From Candidatus Alistipes faecigallinarum (lineage in GTDB: Bacteria > Bacteroidota > Bacteroidia > Bacteroidales > Rikenellaceae), in NCBI GenBank assembly GCA_019115605.1, contig DXDG01000009.1, forward strand, positions 62,001 through 126,000: a stretch of 64,000 nucleotides of DNA. Direction: 5' to 3'. Of this stretch, positions 25,628 to 34,982 are shown piece by piece. Both the position numbers and the translations under genes were made by a program. Position 1 is the stretch's first letter. Each line of letters opens with the position of its first letter. Below the pieces are notes generated by a model that was not told the origin of the DNA, did not search any database, and worked only from the letters and a program-made list of their open reading frames with translations.

Positions 25628-26926
25628 TTACCGTCCGCTGACCCGCAGGTAGCGGGCCAGCGAGGTGCGGTAGGCGGCATATGCCGAGGTGAGGTTGTTG
25701 CGGCTCTGCGTATAGAGGGTCTCGGCATCGAGCAGGTCGGTGAGCGGTGCGGTTCCGGCCTGGTAGAAGTTGCGGTTCTCGCGCAGGTTCTCCGTGGCGG
25801 ACGTTACCGAACGGCGGGCCAGCTGAATCTGGGCGTAGGCCTCCTGCACGTCGCACCACGACTTCTCGATCTCGACGGCCAGCATCTCACGGGCCTGCAG
25901 CCGGTCGTTCTCGGCCTGCTCTTCACGGATGCGGGCCTTTTTCAGGGCATGCGCCCCTCCCCACCAGGCGGAGATCGGCACGGAGACCTGGGCGAAGACC
26001 ATGCCGTCATCGACATCCTTGTCCGTTACGTTGTAGTAGAGATATCCGGCTCCGACACCTACCGTCGGCAGCAGCTTCCCGCGTTCCATGCGCTTCTGGT
26101 ATAGCTGGGCCTCGACGTTTTTCTCCGCCAGCTGATACTCGGCCCGATGGTCGAGCGCCTCCTCCACCGGGATGTAATAGCGGTCCGGCGTTTCGGGATC
26201 GTCGAAGGAGAGCTGCGCGATGTCGAATCCCTTCCAATCGGCTCCGATATGTTGGGCCAGGAGAAGTTTCGATACCTTCAGCCCGTTTTCGACCTTCAGC
26301 CGGTTGGAGGCGACCTCCTGCTGACGCAACTCGACACGCAGCAGGTCGTTGGCCGTAACCAGTCCGGCCTTGACCGACAGTTCGACCTGCCGGTGGATCT
26401 CGTTGAGCTGCCGCTCGACGGCATCAAGGGTCGAGAGGTTCTCCTTGAGCGAAACGATCTGCCAATAGTAGGTGTCGGTCTGTTCGCGGATTTCGCCTTC
26501 GCTCTTTTGCAGCTGCAGCCGGCTGACCTCTTCGCCCAGCCGGGCCAGACGGTTTCCCGTGACGATCTTCAGTCCGGCGAAGAGCGGCTGCACGGCCGTT
26601 ACGCTGCCGAACAGGCCGCGCTTGGCCATCGATATGGGCAGATTCATCGATCCCAGCTGGGGAATCGCCACGCCGAAGTCGGCCTGAACCAGCCCGTGCT
26701 GGGCCTGGAACGCTCCGCCCGATGCGTTGATCTGCGGAAAGTAGTTTGTAAAGGCTTCCTGGCGGGTCTGGCGGGCAGCCTCCAGCTCGTAGCGGCTGTC
26801 GCGCAGGGTCCGGTTGTGTTCAACGGCGGCCGCACGGCACGCTTCGAGGGTCAGGCCCTGGGCTCCGGCCGGCAGCGCGGGGAGCAGCCCCGCAAACAGA
26901 ATCAGCGATATGAAGGAAGTTTTCAT
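25628..26926 (-). CDS. TolC-family outer-membrane efflux protein
   Basis: The 432-residue protein has a signal peptide (MKTSFISLILFAGLLPALPAGAQG). It shows the two-fold TolC repeat of long coiled-coil helices with paired strands, for example LTLEACRAAAVEHNRTL (~25) and FTNYFPQINASGG (~60). The second copy has a YLYYNVTDKDV strand region and a terminal QSRNNLTSAYAAYRTSLARYLRVSGR. It forms the outer-membrane exit duct of the tripartite pump. The start overlaps the RND stop by one base (TAATG). It is the last gene of the operon and is followed by a strong terminator. Substrates are unknown. Confidence 0.92.
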   Translation of the reverse strand: MKTSFISLILFAGLLPALPAGAQGLTLEACRAAAVEHNRTLRDSRYELEAARQTRQEAFTNYFPQINASGGAFQAQHGLVQADFGVAIPQLGSMNLPISMAKRGLFGSVTAVQPLFAGLKIVTGNRLARLGEEVSRLQLQKSEGEIREQTDTYYWQIVSLKENLSTLDAVERQLNEIHRQVELSVKAGLVTANDLLRVELRQQEVASNRLKVENGLKVSKLLLAQHIGADWKGFDIAQLSFDDPETPDRYYIPVEEALDHRAEYQLAEKNVEAQLYQKRMERGKLLPTVGVGAGYLYYNVTDKDVDDGMVFAQVSVPISAWWGGAHALKKARIREEQAENDRLQAREMLAVEIEKSWCDVQEAYAQIQLARRSVTSATENLRENRNFYQAGTAPLTDLLDAETLYTQSRNNLTSAYAAYRTSLARYLRVSGR

Positions 26927-29900
26927 TACTTGTAGATTTTGGAGTAGAGAACCGGGAGAATCGTTACCACGAGGATCAGCGAGCCGATGCCTCCGGCGAA
27001 GATCGTAACACCGACCGGAGCCCAGAAGGTGCTGCCTCCCAACATCATGGGCACGACACCCACGGCCGTTGTGGCCGTCGTGAGGAAGATCGGCACCATG
27101 CGTCGCTTGCCGGCGTCGTAGGCGGCCAGGCGGGCCGACCAGTGGCAGGTTTTGCGCTTGTCTTCGGCATGCTGGTACATCAGGATGACATTGCGTACGA
27201 TCATGCCCAGCAGCGTAATGAATCCCAGCACGGAGGTCAGGCCGATCGTGAAGTCCGCGATCCACAATCCGACCATCGCACCGAACAGGCAGAGCGACAT
27301 GGCGGCCATGATGACGAGCGAGATGCCGAACTTGCGGAAATTGATCAGAATGAAGAAGAAGATGATGACCAGCGAGATACACAGACCGTAGATGATCGGC
27401 GGAAGGTTCTCCTCGTCGAATTCGCGGGCGCCGCCCACCTCCGGGGTTACCCCGGCGGGGATATCCAGTCCGCTGTCGATCACCTGGCGGATCCGCGAGG
27501 TCATCTGTGCGGCATTCACGCCGCGCTGCAGGTCGGCCGTGACGGTGATGCAGCGCATGCCGTTGCGGTGCACGATCTTCGTCTCGCTCCAGCGGGGTTC
27601 GACCGAGGCGATCTGCCGCAAGGGAACGCTGACGCCCGGTACGAGCGACGATACGTAGGTGTCGCCCACGTCGGAGAGCGAGCGGCTGCCCGCCGTTTCG
27701 TCATTCTTCAGCACGACGGGCATCCGGTAGTCGCCTTCCCAGACGCTTCCCACGGAGAGGTCCCCGGCAGCCAGCGTGAGGTTGGCGGCCGTCAGCGTGC
27801 GCGTAACGCCCAGCTGCGATGCCGTCACGGGATCGAGCGACACCTCGGCGATGACGCGCGGGTCTTCGTAGTCGGAGTGGATCCACTGCAGGCCCGGAAT
27901 CTCCCGCATGCGGGCCATTAGCCGGTCGGCGGCCACATGCAGCGAGTCGAGATCGTCGCCGTAGAAGCGGAACTCCAGCGAGGGGACGTTCTGGTAGTCG
28001 AGCTGCTTGAACTTGACATAGGCTTCGGGGAAACGGTCGGCCCACGTGTCGGCATACTCGTCCAGAATGGCTTCGGTATCCTCGACCGAGGTGGTGTTGA
28101 CGATGAACTGGGCGTAGTTCTTGCCGGCGATCTGCGGGGCGTAGCTCATCTGGAAGCGGGGCGATGCACACCCGACGAACGAGGTTACGGACTTTACGCG
28201 TCTGTCGGCCTGCAGCACCCGGTAGAGCGAGTCGGCGACATCGGCCGTCCGTTCGAGCGGCACATCGGGACGCAGGTAGATCTCGACGGCAAACTGGTCG
28301 CGGTCGGCAAAGGGAACCATGCGGAACTTGAGCATCGGGACGATCAGCAGGGCGAGGACTACCGATGCAATGCCCATCGAGATGGTGAGCCATCCGTGGC
28401 GGAAGGTCCAGGCCAGCACGCGCCGGTAGAGGTTCTGCACGCGGTCGGTCAGCGATACCCGTCCCTCCCTGCGGGGCTGCACGACGGGAATGATGAGTAC
28501 CTCGAGGAAGGGAATCACCAGCACGGCGAGCAGAAGCGATACCATCAGGTTGATCGTAACCGTCCAGGGGAAGAAGTTCAGGAAGTCGCGGAATATGCCC
28601 GACATGGTGAAGAGCAGCGGGTAGAAGATCATGCAGATGCAGACGGTGGCCAGCAGCAGCGACGGGAAGAACTCACGGGCGCTCTCGACGGCGGCGTACC
28701 AGCGGGAATGGCCGCGTCCGAGGTAGTCGAGATAGCCGTCGATGACGACGATCGAGTTGTCGACGATCATGCCGAGCACGACGATCAGTGCGGCGAGCGT
28801 AACCGTATTGAGCGGGATGCCGCAGAGATACATCACTCCGACCGATATGAAGGTCGAAAGCGGAATGGTGATGGCCGCCACGAGCGCCGAACGAAGGGGG
28901 AAGAGGATCATCATCACGGCGATGATGATGGCCATCGAGACGAACAGGTCCCGCAGGAACGAATGTATGGAGTCGCCCACGACCTTGGCCTGGTCGGCGA
29001 TCCGCTGCACGCTGACATCCCCGGGGAGGACCTCCTCGATGAAGCGGTGCAGCACCTCGTCGACCTCCTCGCCGTATTCGACGATATTGTTCCCGGCCTG
29101 CATCTCCATCGAGAGCAGCACGCAGCGGTGTCCGTTGTTGCGGATGTAGCTGTCCGGATCATCGTACTCGCGCACGACGCGGGCCACATCCCTTACCCGC
29201 AGCACATGCCCGTCGGGATCCGACCAGATGATCTGATCGGCCACCTCGCGTTCGCCGGCCAGCGACGGGGCGATATGGATCGGTGTTTCGGTCCGGTCAT
29301 TGCTGATCGTTCCGCCCGTCGGGGTGAGCCCCTGAGCCGCCAGGGCTGCGGAGATGACCTTTTCGCCGATGCCGTAGGCGGCGAGCCGTTCACGGTCGAC
29401 ATAGACCGAGATCTGCTCCTGCTGCACGCCGTAGGGACGGAGGTTCGAGACCGACTCGATGCGGCGCAGACGGTCGCTCAACTCGTCCATGTACTCCTTG
29501 AGTTCGCGGTAGGAGCGCGTGTCGGACTCAAGCGTGATGAGCAGGGCCGACGTGTCTCCGAAATCGTCGTTGGCCACCAGGGCTACGACTCCTGCGGGCA
29601 GCTGCGCCTTGAAGGAGACGAGCCCGTGCTTGATCTTCGACCAGACCTCGTCCTTGTTGTTGACATTGTCGTTGAGTTCGACCATGACATAGCACATCCC
29701 GTTCTGGGAGGTGGAGGTGGTCTTGCGGCGCTTGACCTCCTTGTAGGTCATCAGGAACTGCTCGAGCGGTTTGGCCAGCTGCTCCTCGACCTCCTCGGTC
29801 GTGGCTCCGGGATAGAGGCCCACGACCACCCCCTGACGGATGGTGTATTCGGGGAACTCCTGTTTGGGAATATGCACGAGCGCGTAGATGCCGAATACGA

Positions 29901-29976
29901 ACAGGCATCCGATGATCAGAAAGGTGATGCGGAAATTCCGCATGGCCCATGCGATGACGTTGTTGGAGGTTTTCAT
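26926..29976 (-). CDS. RND efflux transporter permease (AcrB/MMPL-like)
   Basis: The 1016-residue protein has the AcrB/HAE1 layout. There is an N-terminal helix, a large periplasmic loop (AdeABC-type porter region, ~35-330), a six-helix block (~335-530) including the conserved D in GMIVDNSIVVIDG (~405), a second porter loop, and a final helix block (~850-1010) ending near TTATTAVGVVPMML. It drives proton-coupled export from the inner membrane or periplasm. Its ATG overlaps the adaptor stop by four bases, and the TolC-like gene overlaps its stop by one. Substrate class cannot be read from the sequence. Confidence 0.94.
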   Translation of the reverse strand: MKTSNNVIAWAMRNFRITFLIIGCLFVFGIYALVHIPKQEFPEYTIRQGVVVGLYPGATTEEVEEQLAKPLEQFLMTYKEVKRRKTTSTSQNGMCYVMVELNDNVNNKDEVWSKIKHGLVSFKAQLPAGVVALVANDDFGDTSALLITLESDTRSYRELKEYMDELSDRLRRIESVSNLRPYGVQQEQISVYVDRERLAAYGIGEKVISAALAAQGLTPTGGTISNDRTETPIHIAPSLAGEREVADQIIWSDPDGHVLRVRDVARVVREYDDPDSYIRNNGHRCVLLSMEMQAGNNIVEYGEEVDEVLHRFIEEVLPGDVSVQRIADQAKVVGDSIHSFLRDLFVSMAIIIAVMMILFPLRSALVAAITIPLSTFISVGVMYLCGIPLNTVTLAALIVVLGMIVDNSIVVIDGYLDYLGRGHSRWYAAVESAREFFPSLLLATVCICMIFYPLLFTMSGIFRDFLNFFPWTVTINLMVSLLLAVLVIPFLEVLIIPVVQPRREGRVSLTDRVQNLYRRVLAWTFRHGWLTISMGIASVVLALLIVPMLKFRMVPFADRDQFAVEIYLRPDVPLERTADVADSLYRVLQADRRVKSVTSFVGCASPRFQMSYAPQIAGKNYAQFIVNTTSVEDTEAILDEYADTWADRFPEAYVKFKQLDYQNVPSLEFRFYGDDLDSLHVAADRLMARMREIPGLQWIHSDYEDPRVIAEVSLDPVTASQLGVTRTLTAANLTLAAGDLSVGSVWEGDYRMPVVLKNDETAGSRSLSDVGDTYVSSLVPGVSVPLRQIASVEPRWSETKIVHRNGMRCITVTADLQRGVNAAQMTSRIRQVIDSGLDIPAGVTPEVGGAREFDEENLPPIIYGLCISLVIIFFFILINFRKFGISLVIMAAMSLCLFGAMVGLWIADFTIGLTSVLGFITLLGMIVRNVILMYQHAEDKRKTCHWSARLAAYDAGKRRMVPIFLTTATTAVGVVPMMLGGSTFWAPVGVTIFAGGIGSLILVVTILPVLYSKIYK

Positions 29977-30986
29977 TGCAGCGAGATTTTGGAGCCCTGA
30001 CCGACTTTCTGCATGCCGTCCACGACAATCCGGTCTCCGGTGCGGAGACCCTCCTCGATCACGACATCGTTATCGACAAAGCGGCCCGTGCGGACATCGG
30101 CCCGAACGACCGAGTCCCCCTGAACCCGCCAGACGAAACGGCTGCCGTCTCCGGCCTGCCGGATTGCGCGGGCGGGGATGGCCAGCTCCTCGACGGCCTC
30201 GGCCGGAACGACGCTTACCCGACAAACCATGCCGGGAAGGAGCGTTCCCCGGTCGTTCGGCAGTGTGGCGCGGACATCATAGGTATGGGCCGAGGGATTG
30301 GCCACGGCCCCTTTTTCGAGGCGTCCGGCCGTGAGCAGCGTATCATCCAGGGCAGGCACCCGGATGCTGGTCCGACTGTCCGCGCCCATGGCGGCGATCT
30401 CCTGCTCGGGAACCGAGAAGCGGACCTTGACCGTTCCGATCTGCAGCAGCGTCATGACCGGAACGCCGGGCAGGGCGGTTTCACCGACCGACATGCGCCT
30501 CTTGCCGACCACTCCGGAGAAGGGGGCGTAGAGCTTGCAGTCGTTGAGGTTCTTTTCAGCTATTGCACAGGCGGATTCGGCCTGCCGGAGCCGGGTCTGT
30601 GCCTCGATCCACTGGATCTCGGGAAGGCTGTTCGCGTCATGGAGCTGACGAAGCCGCTCCAGAGCGTCGCGCGCCTGAAGCAGGGTGGCCTCGGCCGCTT
30701 CGGCCGCCTGTCGGGCCGACGTCGGATCGAGTTCGGCCAGCAGATCACCCCGGCGAACCCGCATGCCCTCCTCGGCGGAGATCCGGGTGAGGGTTCCCGC
30801 TACGGGGAAACTCAACGATGCGGCATCCTCCTCCTCGATGACACCTACGTAAAATCCGGCATTGATATCTTCGCGGGGCTCCACGACGAGCGTCCCGACC
30901 CGCAGGGGTTCCGTTGTCGCAGGATCTTTTGACGGGGCGCATCCTGCGGCCAGGAGCAGCACGGCTCCATAAACTGCACGTTTCAT
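29973..30986 (-). CDS. RND efflux periplasmic adaptor lipoprotein (HlyD/AcrA-like)
   Basis: The 337-residue protein has a lipobox (LLLAAGC, cysteine ~17). It continues with the membrane-fusion-protein order: beta-barrel and lipoyl halves (SFPVAGTLTRISAEEGMRVRRGDLLAELDP, ~55-85), an alpha-helical hairpin (~90-145), the second lipoyl half (LYAPFSGVVGKRRMSVGETALPG, ~160-185), and a C-terminal barrel with GDRIVVDGMQKVGQGSKI. It links the RND pump to the TolC-like duct. ATG 30986 places the signal correctly. It is the first gene of the operon, with an AraC-type regulator transcribed divergently 156 bases away. Confidence 0.93.
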   Translation of the reverse strand: MKRAVYGAVLLLAAGCAPSKDPATTEPLRVGTLVVEPREDINAGFYVGVIEEEDAASLSFPVAGTLTRISAEEGMRVRRGDLLAELDPTSARQAAEAAEATLLQARDALERLRQLHDANSLPEIQWIEAQTRLRQAESACAIAEKNLNDCKLYAPFSGVVGKRRMSVGETALPGVPVMTLLQIGTVKVRFSVPEQEIAAMGADSRTSIRVPALDDTLLTAGRLEKGAVANPSAHTYDVRATLPNDRGTLLPGMVCRVSVVPAEAVEELAIPARAIRQAGDGSRFVWRVQGDSVVRADVRTGRFVDNDVVIEEGLRTGDRIVVDGMQKVGQGSKISLQ

Positions 30987-31114
30987 AACAGATTCTCTTG
31001 GTTTTCGGTGCAAAGGAAGCCGTTTCGGGCGCCAGAGGAAAGATCGCATTGTCGTTGGAGTTTGTCAAAAGGTTTGATTTCGTACTTTTTGGCTAAAATG
31101 AAAGGATAAATTCC

Positions 31115-31122
31115 TATATTTG
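31115..31122 (+). promoter_or_regulatory. Candidate promoter of the AraC-type regulator
   Basis: TATATTTG is an exact -7 box 21 bases before the start at 31143. A TTTG at 31088-31091 lies 23 bases upstream, slightly longer than the usual 19-21 spacing. Confidence 0.5.
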
Positions 31123-31142
31123 TCGTATAAATACAAGGGAAA

Positions 31143-32066
31143 ATGGAGGAAAAGGATATTTTGAGTCTGTCGTTGGCCTCCCTGCTGAAGATCTATCCGC
31201 TGCAGGAGGGGGACCTCGGTTACAACGGATGCGTCATGGGCTATCGGGAGGTGATGGAGTCGGAGCCGGCACTGGATCTCTTCCATTTTCCGACCCGTAT
31301 CGACGCTTTCGGAATCATATTGTGCTCGAAGGGGTCGGTGACGGTAACCTCCGACCTGAAGCGTTGCGTGATCGATCCCCGGACCATGTTCGTCTTCATG
31401 CCCGGAACGATCGTTCAGGTGGAGTCCCGGGTGGATACGGCGGCCCATTTCATTTTGTGCGAGGAGGATTTCATCAACCGGATCCATATCGACCTGAAAC
31501 AGATGCTGCATCTCTTCATGGCGGTGCGCGAGAATCCGTGTCTGGCGTTGAACGATGCGGAGTGGGGGGAGATAACGCGCGCCATCGGGGAGATCTTCAT
31601 CGAGGGGCGCAACCGACGCAGCGATGCGCTCTCCCTGGAGATCATGCAGACACTCTTCCGGGCTCTGGCCTACCGGCTTTGCCGGGTCATCGACGATCAG
31701 ATCGGCAAACGGCCCGTCGAAGAGCGGGAGAGCTCTTCGCGGGATCGCAGCGCACTTTATTTCAACGCGTTTATCGAAACGTTGTCGAAAAACTACATGC
31801 AGGAGCGTTCGGTCGGGTTCTATGCCGAACAGCTGCACCTGACTCCCAAGTATCTGACGACTCTGCTGCGCACGAGCACCGGCCGCACGGCCTCGGAGTG
31901 GATCGACGAGTATGTGATTCTCGAGGCGAAGAACCTGCTGAAATATTCGGCGATGAATATCCAGGAGATCGCCTATTATCTGAATTTTCCGAATCAGTCG
32001 TTTTTCGGCCGCTACTTCAAACAGCATACCGGCGTAACCCCCTCGGCCTATCGGACCAGCAAATAG
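31143..32066 (+). CDS. AraC-family transcriptional regulator
   Basis: The 307-residue protein has a cupin-like N-terminal sensor region (~30-150, with FGIILCSKGSVTV and MFVFMPGTIVQVES). A C-terminal AraC HTH domain covers ~205-305: FYAEQLHLTPKYLTTLLRTSTGRTASEWI gives the first helix-turn-helix, and IQEIAYYLNFPNQSFFGRYFKQHTGVTPSAYR the second. It is transcribed away from the RND efflux operon with a shared 156-base control region. Local control of that operon is the most economical inference. A ligand cannot be predicted. Confidence 0.92.
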   Translation: MEEKDILSLSLASLLKIYPLQEGDLGYNGCVMGYREVMESEPALDLFHFPTRIDAFGIILCSKGSVTVTSDLKRCVIDPRTMFVFMPGTIVQVESRVDTAAHFILCEEDFINRIHIDLKQMLHLFMAVRENPCLALNDAEWGEITRAIGEIFIEGRNRRSDALSLEIMQTLFRALAYRLCRVIDDQIGKRPVEERESSSRDRSALYFNAFIETLSKNYMQERSVGFYAEQLHLTPKYLTTLLRTSTGRTASEWIDEYVILEAKNLLKYSAMNIQEIAYYLNFPNQSFFGRYFKQHTGVTPSAYRTSK

Positions 32067-32255
32067 CGTCGGTCCGGGTCGCATGCCGGGCCGATAACGG
32101 ATCCGTTTGTGCCCGTACGGTCATGTTGCCGGCCGATCCCGTGCGGCGACAGTGCGGCACCGTCGATGGCGCTCACCGGCGGCGGAGGTTTCGCGATTCG
32201 GTAAAACGGGTATGAACTTCCGGATTTTCGGTATCTGCGCGAGCAGGTGATCCGC

Positions 32256-32263
32256 TACCTTTG
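32256..32263 (+). promoter_or_regulatory. Candidate -7 element of the flavin-reductase fusion gene
   Basis: TACCTTTG matches TAnnTTTG exactly and lies 29 bases before the start at 32293. This supports the upstream start that includes a signal peptide. Confidence 0.55.
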
Positions 32264-32292
32264 CAACGTGTAAATCTGAAATCCGTCTATCC

Positions 32293-33297
32293 ATGACAAA
32301 CCGCATGATCACTTTCGTGTGCCTGCTGCTGGGCCTGACGCTCTCGGATGGCGGCATGGCGCAGACCCAACCGTCGAATCCTTCAAATACAATCACCATG
32401 GAAAAGAAACTCATTGGAAATACGCTGGCACTCTACCCCATGCCGCTGACGGTCGTCTGGGCCGAGGTCGACGGCCACGTAAACTGGCTCGTCGTGGCGC
32501 ACGTCGGGATCATTGGCCACGACCGGATTCTGGTCAGCATGAGTCAGAGCCACTACACCAACCAAGGAATCAAGGCATCCCGAAAGCTGTCGGTCAACCT
32601 CGTCAGCCATGAGATGCTCCCCGAAGCCGACTATGTGGGAAGCGTAAGCGGCGCCCGCGTGGACAAGTCGCAGGCCTTCGCCTGGCATCGGGGCGCGAAC
32701 GGCACACCGGTAATCGACCGCTCGCCGCTGACGATGGAGTGCGACGTCGTGGATATTTACGAGACGGAGGGCTTCGACAACTTCATCTGCTCGATTGCGG
32801 CGACCTACGCTTCGCCGGAGGTGCTTGACGACCGCGGCCGGATCGACTACGCGCGGCTGAAGCCCGTACTGTTCGAGTTCCCGACCTACTCCTATCTCTC
32901 GACGGGCGAGGTGATCGGCCGCTGTCTGCGGCTCGACAGCGAACCGTCGATGTGCGCCAAGGAGCCGATGACCGGGGACGGCATCGTACGCCTTTCGAAG
33001 ATCGAGGTCCGGCCGGAGTATCTCGAAGAGTATATGGCGTTTGCCGCCGAGGTGGGCGAAATCTCGCTGCGTACCGAGCCGGGCGTGCTGACGATGTATG
33101 CCGTGGCCGAGCGGGAGAATCCGTGCCGGATCACCATCCTCGAGACCTATGCAAGCCGCGCAGCTTACGAAAGGCATATCGCTTCGGCGCATTTTCAGAA
33201 GTACAAGCAGGGGACGCTCCACATGGTCCGGTCGCTCGAACTGGTGGACCAGACGCCGCTCAACCCGGCCAACTGCCTCCGCAACTTTATCCGATAA
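32293..33297 (+). CDS. Predicted exported flavin reductase-like / ABM-domain fusion protein
   Basis: The 334-residue protein begins with a likely signal peptide (MTNRMITFVCLLLGLTLSDGGMAQ). The FMN-binding split-barrel (flavin reductase-like) domain covers ~40-215, with YPMPLTVVWAEVDG, NWLVVAHVGIIGHD, SVNLVS and CDVVDIYETEGFDNFICSI. The last ~100 residues are an antibiotic biosynthesis monooxygenase (ABM) alpha/beta domain with VRLSKIEVRPEYLEEYMAFAAEVGEISLRTEPGVLTMYAV and YASRAAYERHIASAHFQKYK. Both halves are usually cytosolic single-domain proteins. An internal ATG at 32398 would remove the signal, so location depends on start choice; the promoter at 32256 favours 32293. Substrate unknown. 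The gene stands alone. Confidence 0.85.
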   Translation: MTNRMITFVCLLLGLTLSDGGMAQTQPSNPSNTITMEKKLIGNTLALYPMPLTVVWAEVDGHVNWLVVAHVGIIGHDRILVSMSQSHYTNQGIKASRKLSVNLVSHEMLPEADYVGSVSGARVDKSQAFAWHRGANGTPVIDRSPLTMECDVVDIYETEGFDNFICSIAATYASPEVLDDRGRIDYARLKPVLFEFPTYSYLSTGEVIGRCLRLDSEPSMCAKEPMTGDGIVRLSKIEVRPEYLEEYMAFAAEVGEISLRTEPGVLTMYAVAERENPCRITILETYASRAAYERHIASAHFQKYKQGTLHMVRSLELVDQTPLNPANCLRNFIR

Positions 33298-33332
33298 GGG
33301 TTCGCGGACTTCAAGACAGATCAATAAAAAGA

Positions 33333-33366
33333 AAAATGAAGCGGCACAAAACCGCTTCATTTTCTC
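33333..33366. terminator. Intrinsic terminator between the fusion gene and tRNA-Lys
   Basis: A 12-bp perfect stem (AAAATGAAGCGG with CCGCTTCATTTT) and a 7-base loop follow the plus-strand gene. A-rich and T-rich flanks let it serve both directions, including the minus-strand tRNA. Confidence 0.85.
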
Positions 33367-33442
33367 TTTTTGTTTTTGCCTTACCGGGCTTTTCGCCTCA
33401 CTGGCCCTCACTTTTTCTTCACCCCTCCCTGGGGGTTGTCTG

Positions 33443-33515
33443 TGATCCCCGTGGGGCTCGAACCCACGACCCCAACATTAAAAGTGTTGTGCTCTACCAG
33501 CTGAGCTAGGAGATC
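33443..33515 (-). tRNA. tRNA-Lys (anticodon TTT)
   Basis: The 73-base minus-strand sequence folds as a cloverleaf. The acceptor arms are GATCTCC and GGGGATC (one G-U) and the D-arm is GCTC...GAGC. The anticodon stem CAACA/TGTTG encloses loop CTTTTAA, and the T-arm is GTGGG/CCCAC with TTCGAGC. The anticodon TTT reads lysine codons. The CCA end is not encoded. Confidence 0.96.
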
Positions 33516-33669
33516 GTTTCCGATGGTTGCGGATTTCGCACCGGTCGCCCGATCCGGCAAATCCCCGGGTGCGGCCCGGACCTTCCTGCAGCGCCTTTTC
33601 CGTATTCCGGCCGTCCTGCTGCGGGCGGCCTCGTGTACCGATTGGAAAACAGGCTCCGTTTTGGTGGTG

Positions 33670-33700
33670 CAAATGTAGAGATAATTTTTGTTTTACCAAA
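33670..33700 (-). promoter_or_regulatory. Promoter reading toward tRNA-Lys
   Basis: The minus strand has TTTG (33700-33697), a 19-base spacer and TACATTTG (33677-33670), an exact Bacteroidetes -33/-7 pair. It overlaps the divergent promoter of the dehydrogenase gene. Confidence 0.75.
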
Positions 33701-33717
33701 ATAAAACGATATTTTTG
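33687..33717 (+). promoter_or_regulatory. Promoter of the carboxyspermidine dehydrogenase gene
   Basis: The plus strand has TTTG (33687-33690), a 19-base spacer and TATTTTTG (33710-33717), an exact Bacteroidetes -33/-7 pair about 46 bases before the start at 33764. Confidence 0.75.
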
Positions 33718-33763
33718 TAGTCGACAAACCGAATTTTACAGTTTCTTAAAAATAGAGATTCCT

Positions 33764-34954
33764 ATGTGTAGAGCGCTAATTATCGGTGCCGGAGGCGTCG
33801 GAACGGTGGTAACGCAGAAGATTGCCGCCAACCCCGTATTCACGGATGTCATGCTGGCCAGTCGTACCAAGTCCAAATGCGATGCCGTAGCGGCCGCCAT
33901 CGGCGGCGGACGGGTGAAGACCGCCGAGGTCGATGCCGACAATGTCGCCCAGTTGTGCGAACTTTTCCGGGCCTTCAAGCCCGATATCGTGGTCAATGTC
34001 GCCTTACCCTATCAGGACCTGACGATCATGGACGCCTGCCTCGAATGCGGCTGCAACTACCTGGACACGGCCAATTACGAACCCCGCGACGAGGCGCATT
34101 TCGAATATTCCTGGCAGTGGGCCTATCAGGACCGTTTCAAGGCTGCCGGTCTTACGGCGATTCTCGGCTGCGGCTTCGATCCGGGCGTTACGGCCATCTT
34201 CACGGCCTACGCCGCCAAGCACCATTTCGACGAGATCCACTACCTCGATATCGTGGACTGCAATGCCGGCAACCATGGCATGGCCTTCGCCACGAACTTC
34301 AACCCCGAGATCAACATCCGCGAGGTAACCCAGAAAGGCCGCTACTACGAGGACGGCAAGTGGGTCGTAACCGAGCCGCACGAGATTCACCGGCCGCTGC
34401 ACTATCCCGGTATCGGCGAGCGTGAGTCGTATGTCATCTACCACGAGGAGCTCGAATCGCTCGTGAAGAACTATCCGACGATCCGCCGGGCCCGTTTCTG
34501 GATGACCTTCGGCAAGGAGTATCTCACGCATCTGCGTGTCATCCAGAATATCGGCATGGCCCGCATCGACCCGATCCTCTACAACGGCGTGGAGATCGTG
34601 CCGATCCAGTTCCTGAAGGCCGTGTTGCCCGATCCCAAGTCGCTGGGCGCCAACTACCACGGGCAGACCTCGATCGGCTGCCGCATCCGCGGTGTGAAGG
34701 ACGGCAAGGAGCATACCTACTACATCTACAACAACTGCGACCACGAGCAGGCCTACAAGGAGACCGGTACGCAGGCCGTGTCGTTCACGACGGGTGTTCC
34801 GGCGGCGCTGGGCGCCTCGATGTGGGCCAAGGGGCTGTGGCGCGGCGCCGGTGTCTACAACGTCGAGGAGTTCGACCCGGATCCGTTCCTTGCCGAACTC
34901 GGGGAGCAGGGGCTTCCCTGGCACGAGCTGTTCGATGTCGATATCGAAGTGTGA
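33764..34954 (+). CDS. Saccharopine-dehydrogenase-family carboxy(nor)spermidine dehydrogenase
   Basis: The 396-residue protein starts MCRALIIGAGGVGTVVTQKIA, a Rossmann NADP-binding site. It continues with ASRTKSKCDAV, VNVALPYQDLTIMDACLECG (~85-105), YLDTANYEPRDEAHF and GCGFDPGVTAIFTAYAAKH (~140-158), all typical of carboxynorspermidine/carboxyspermidine dehydrogenases. These condense a diamine (putrescine in Bacteroidetes) with aspartate semialdehyde and reduce the product. The decarboxylase partner nspC is encoded one gene downstream, after an OmpA-family gene. ATG 33764 directly precedes the GxGGxG loop; upstream extension is non-homologous. A terminator follows. Confidence 0.9.
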   Translation: MCRALIIGAGGVGTVVTQKIAANPVFTDVMLASRTKSKCDAVAAAIGGGRVKTAEVDADNVAQLCELFRAFKPDIVVNVALPYQDLTIMDACLECGCNYLDTANYEPRDEAHFEYSWQWAYQDRFKAAGLTAILGCGFDPGVTAIFTAYAAKHHFDEIHYLDIVDCNAGNHGMAFATNFNPEINIREVTQKGRYYEDGKWVVTEPHEIHRPLHYPGIGERESYVIYHEELESLVKNYPTIRRARFWMTFGKEYLTHLRVIQNIGMARIDPILYNGVEIVPIQFLKAVLPDPKSLGANYHGQTSIGCRIRGVKDGKEHTYYIYNNCDHEQAYKETGTQAVSFTTGVPAALGASMWAKGLWRGAGVYNVEEFDPDPFLAELGEQGLPWHELFDVDIEV

Positions 34955-34982
34955 TCCCATACCGGGCGGAAACCGGTTCCGA

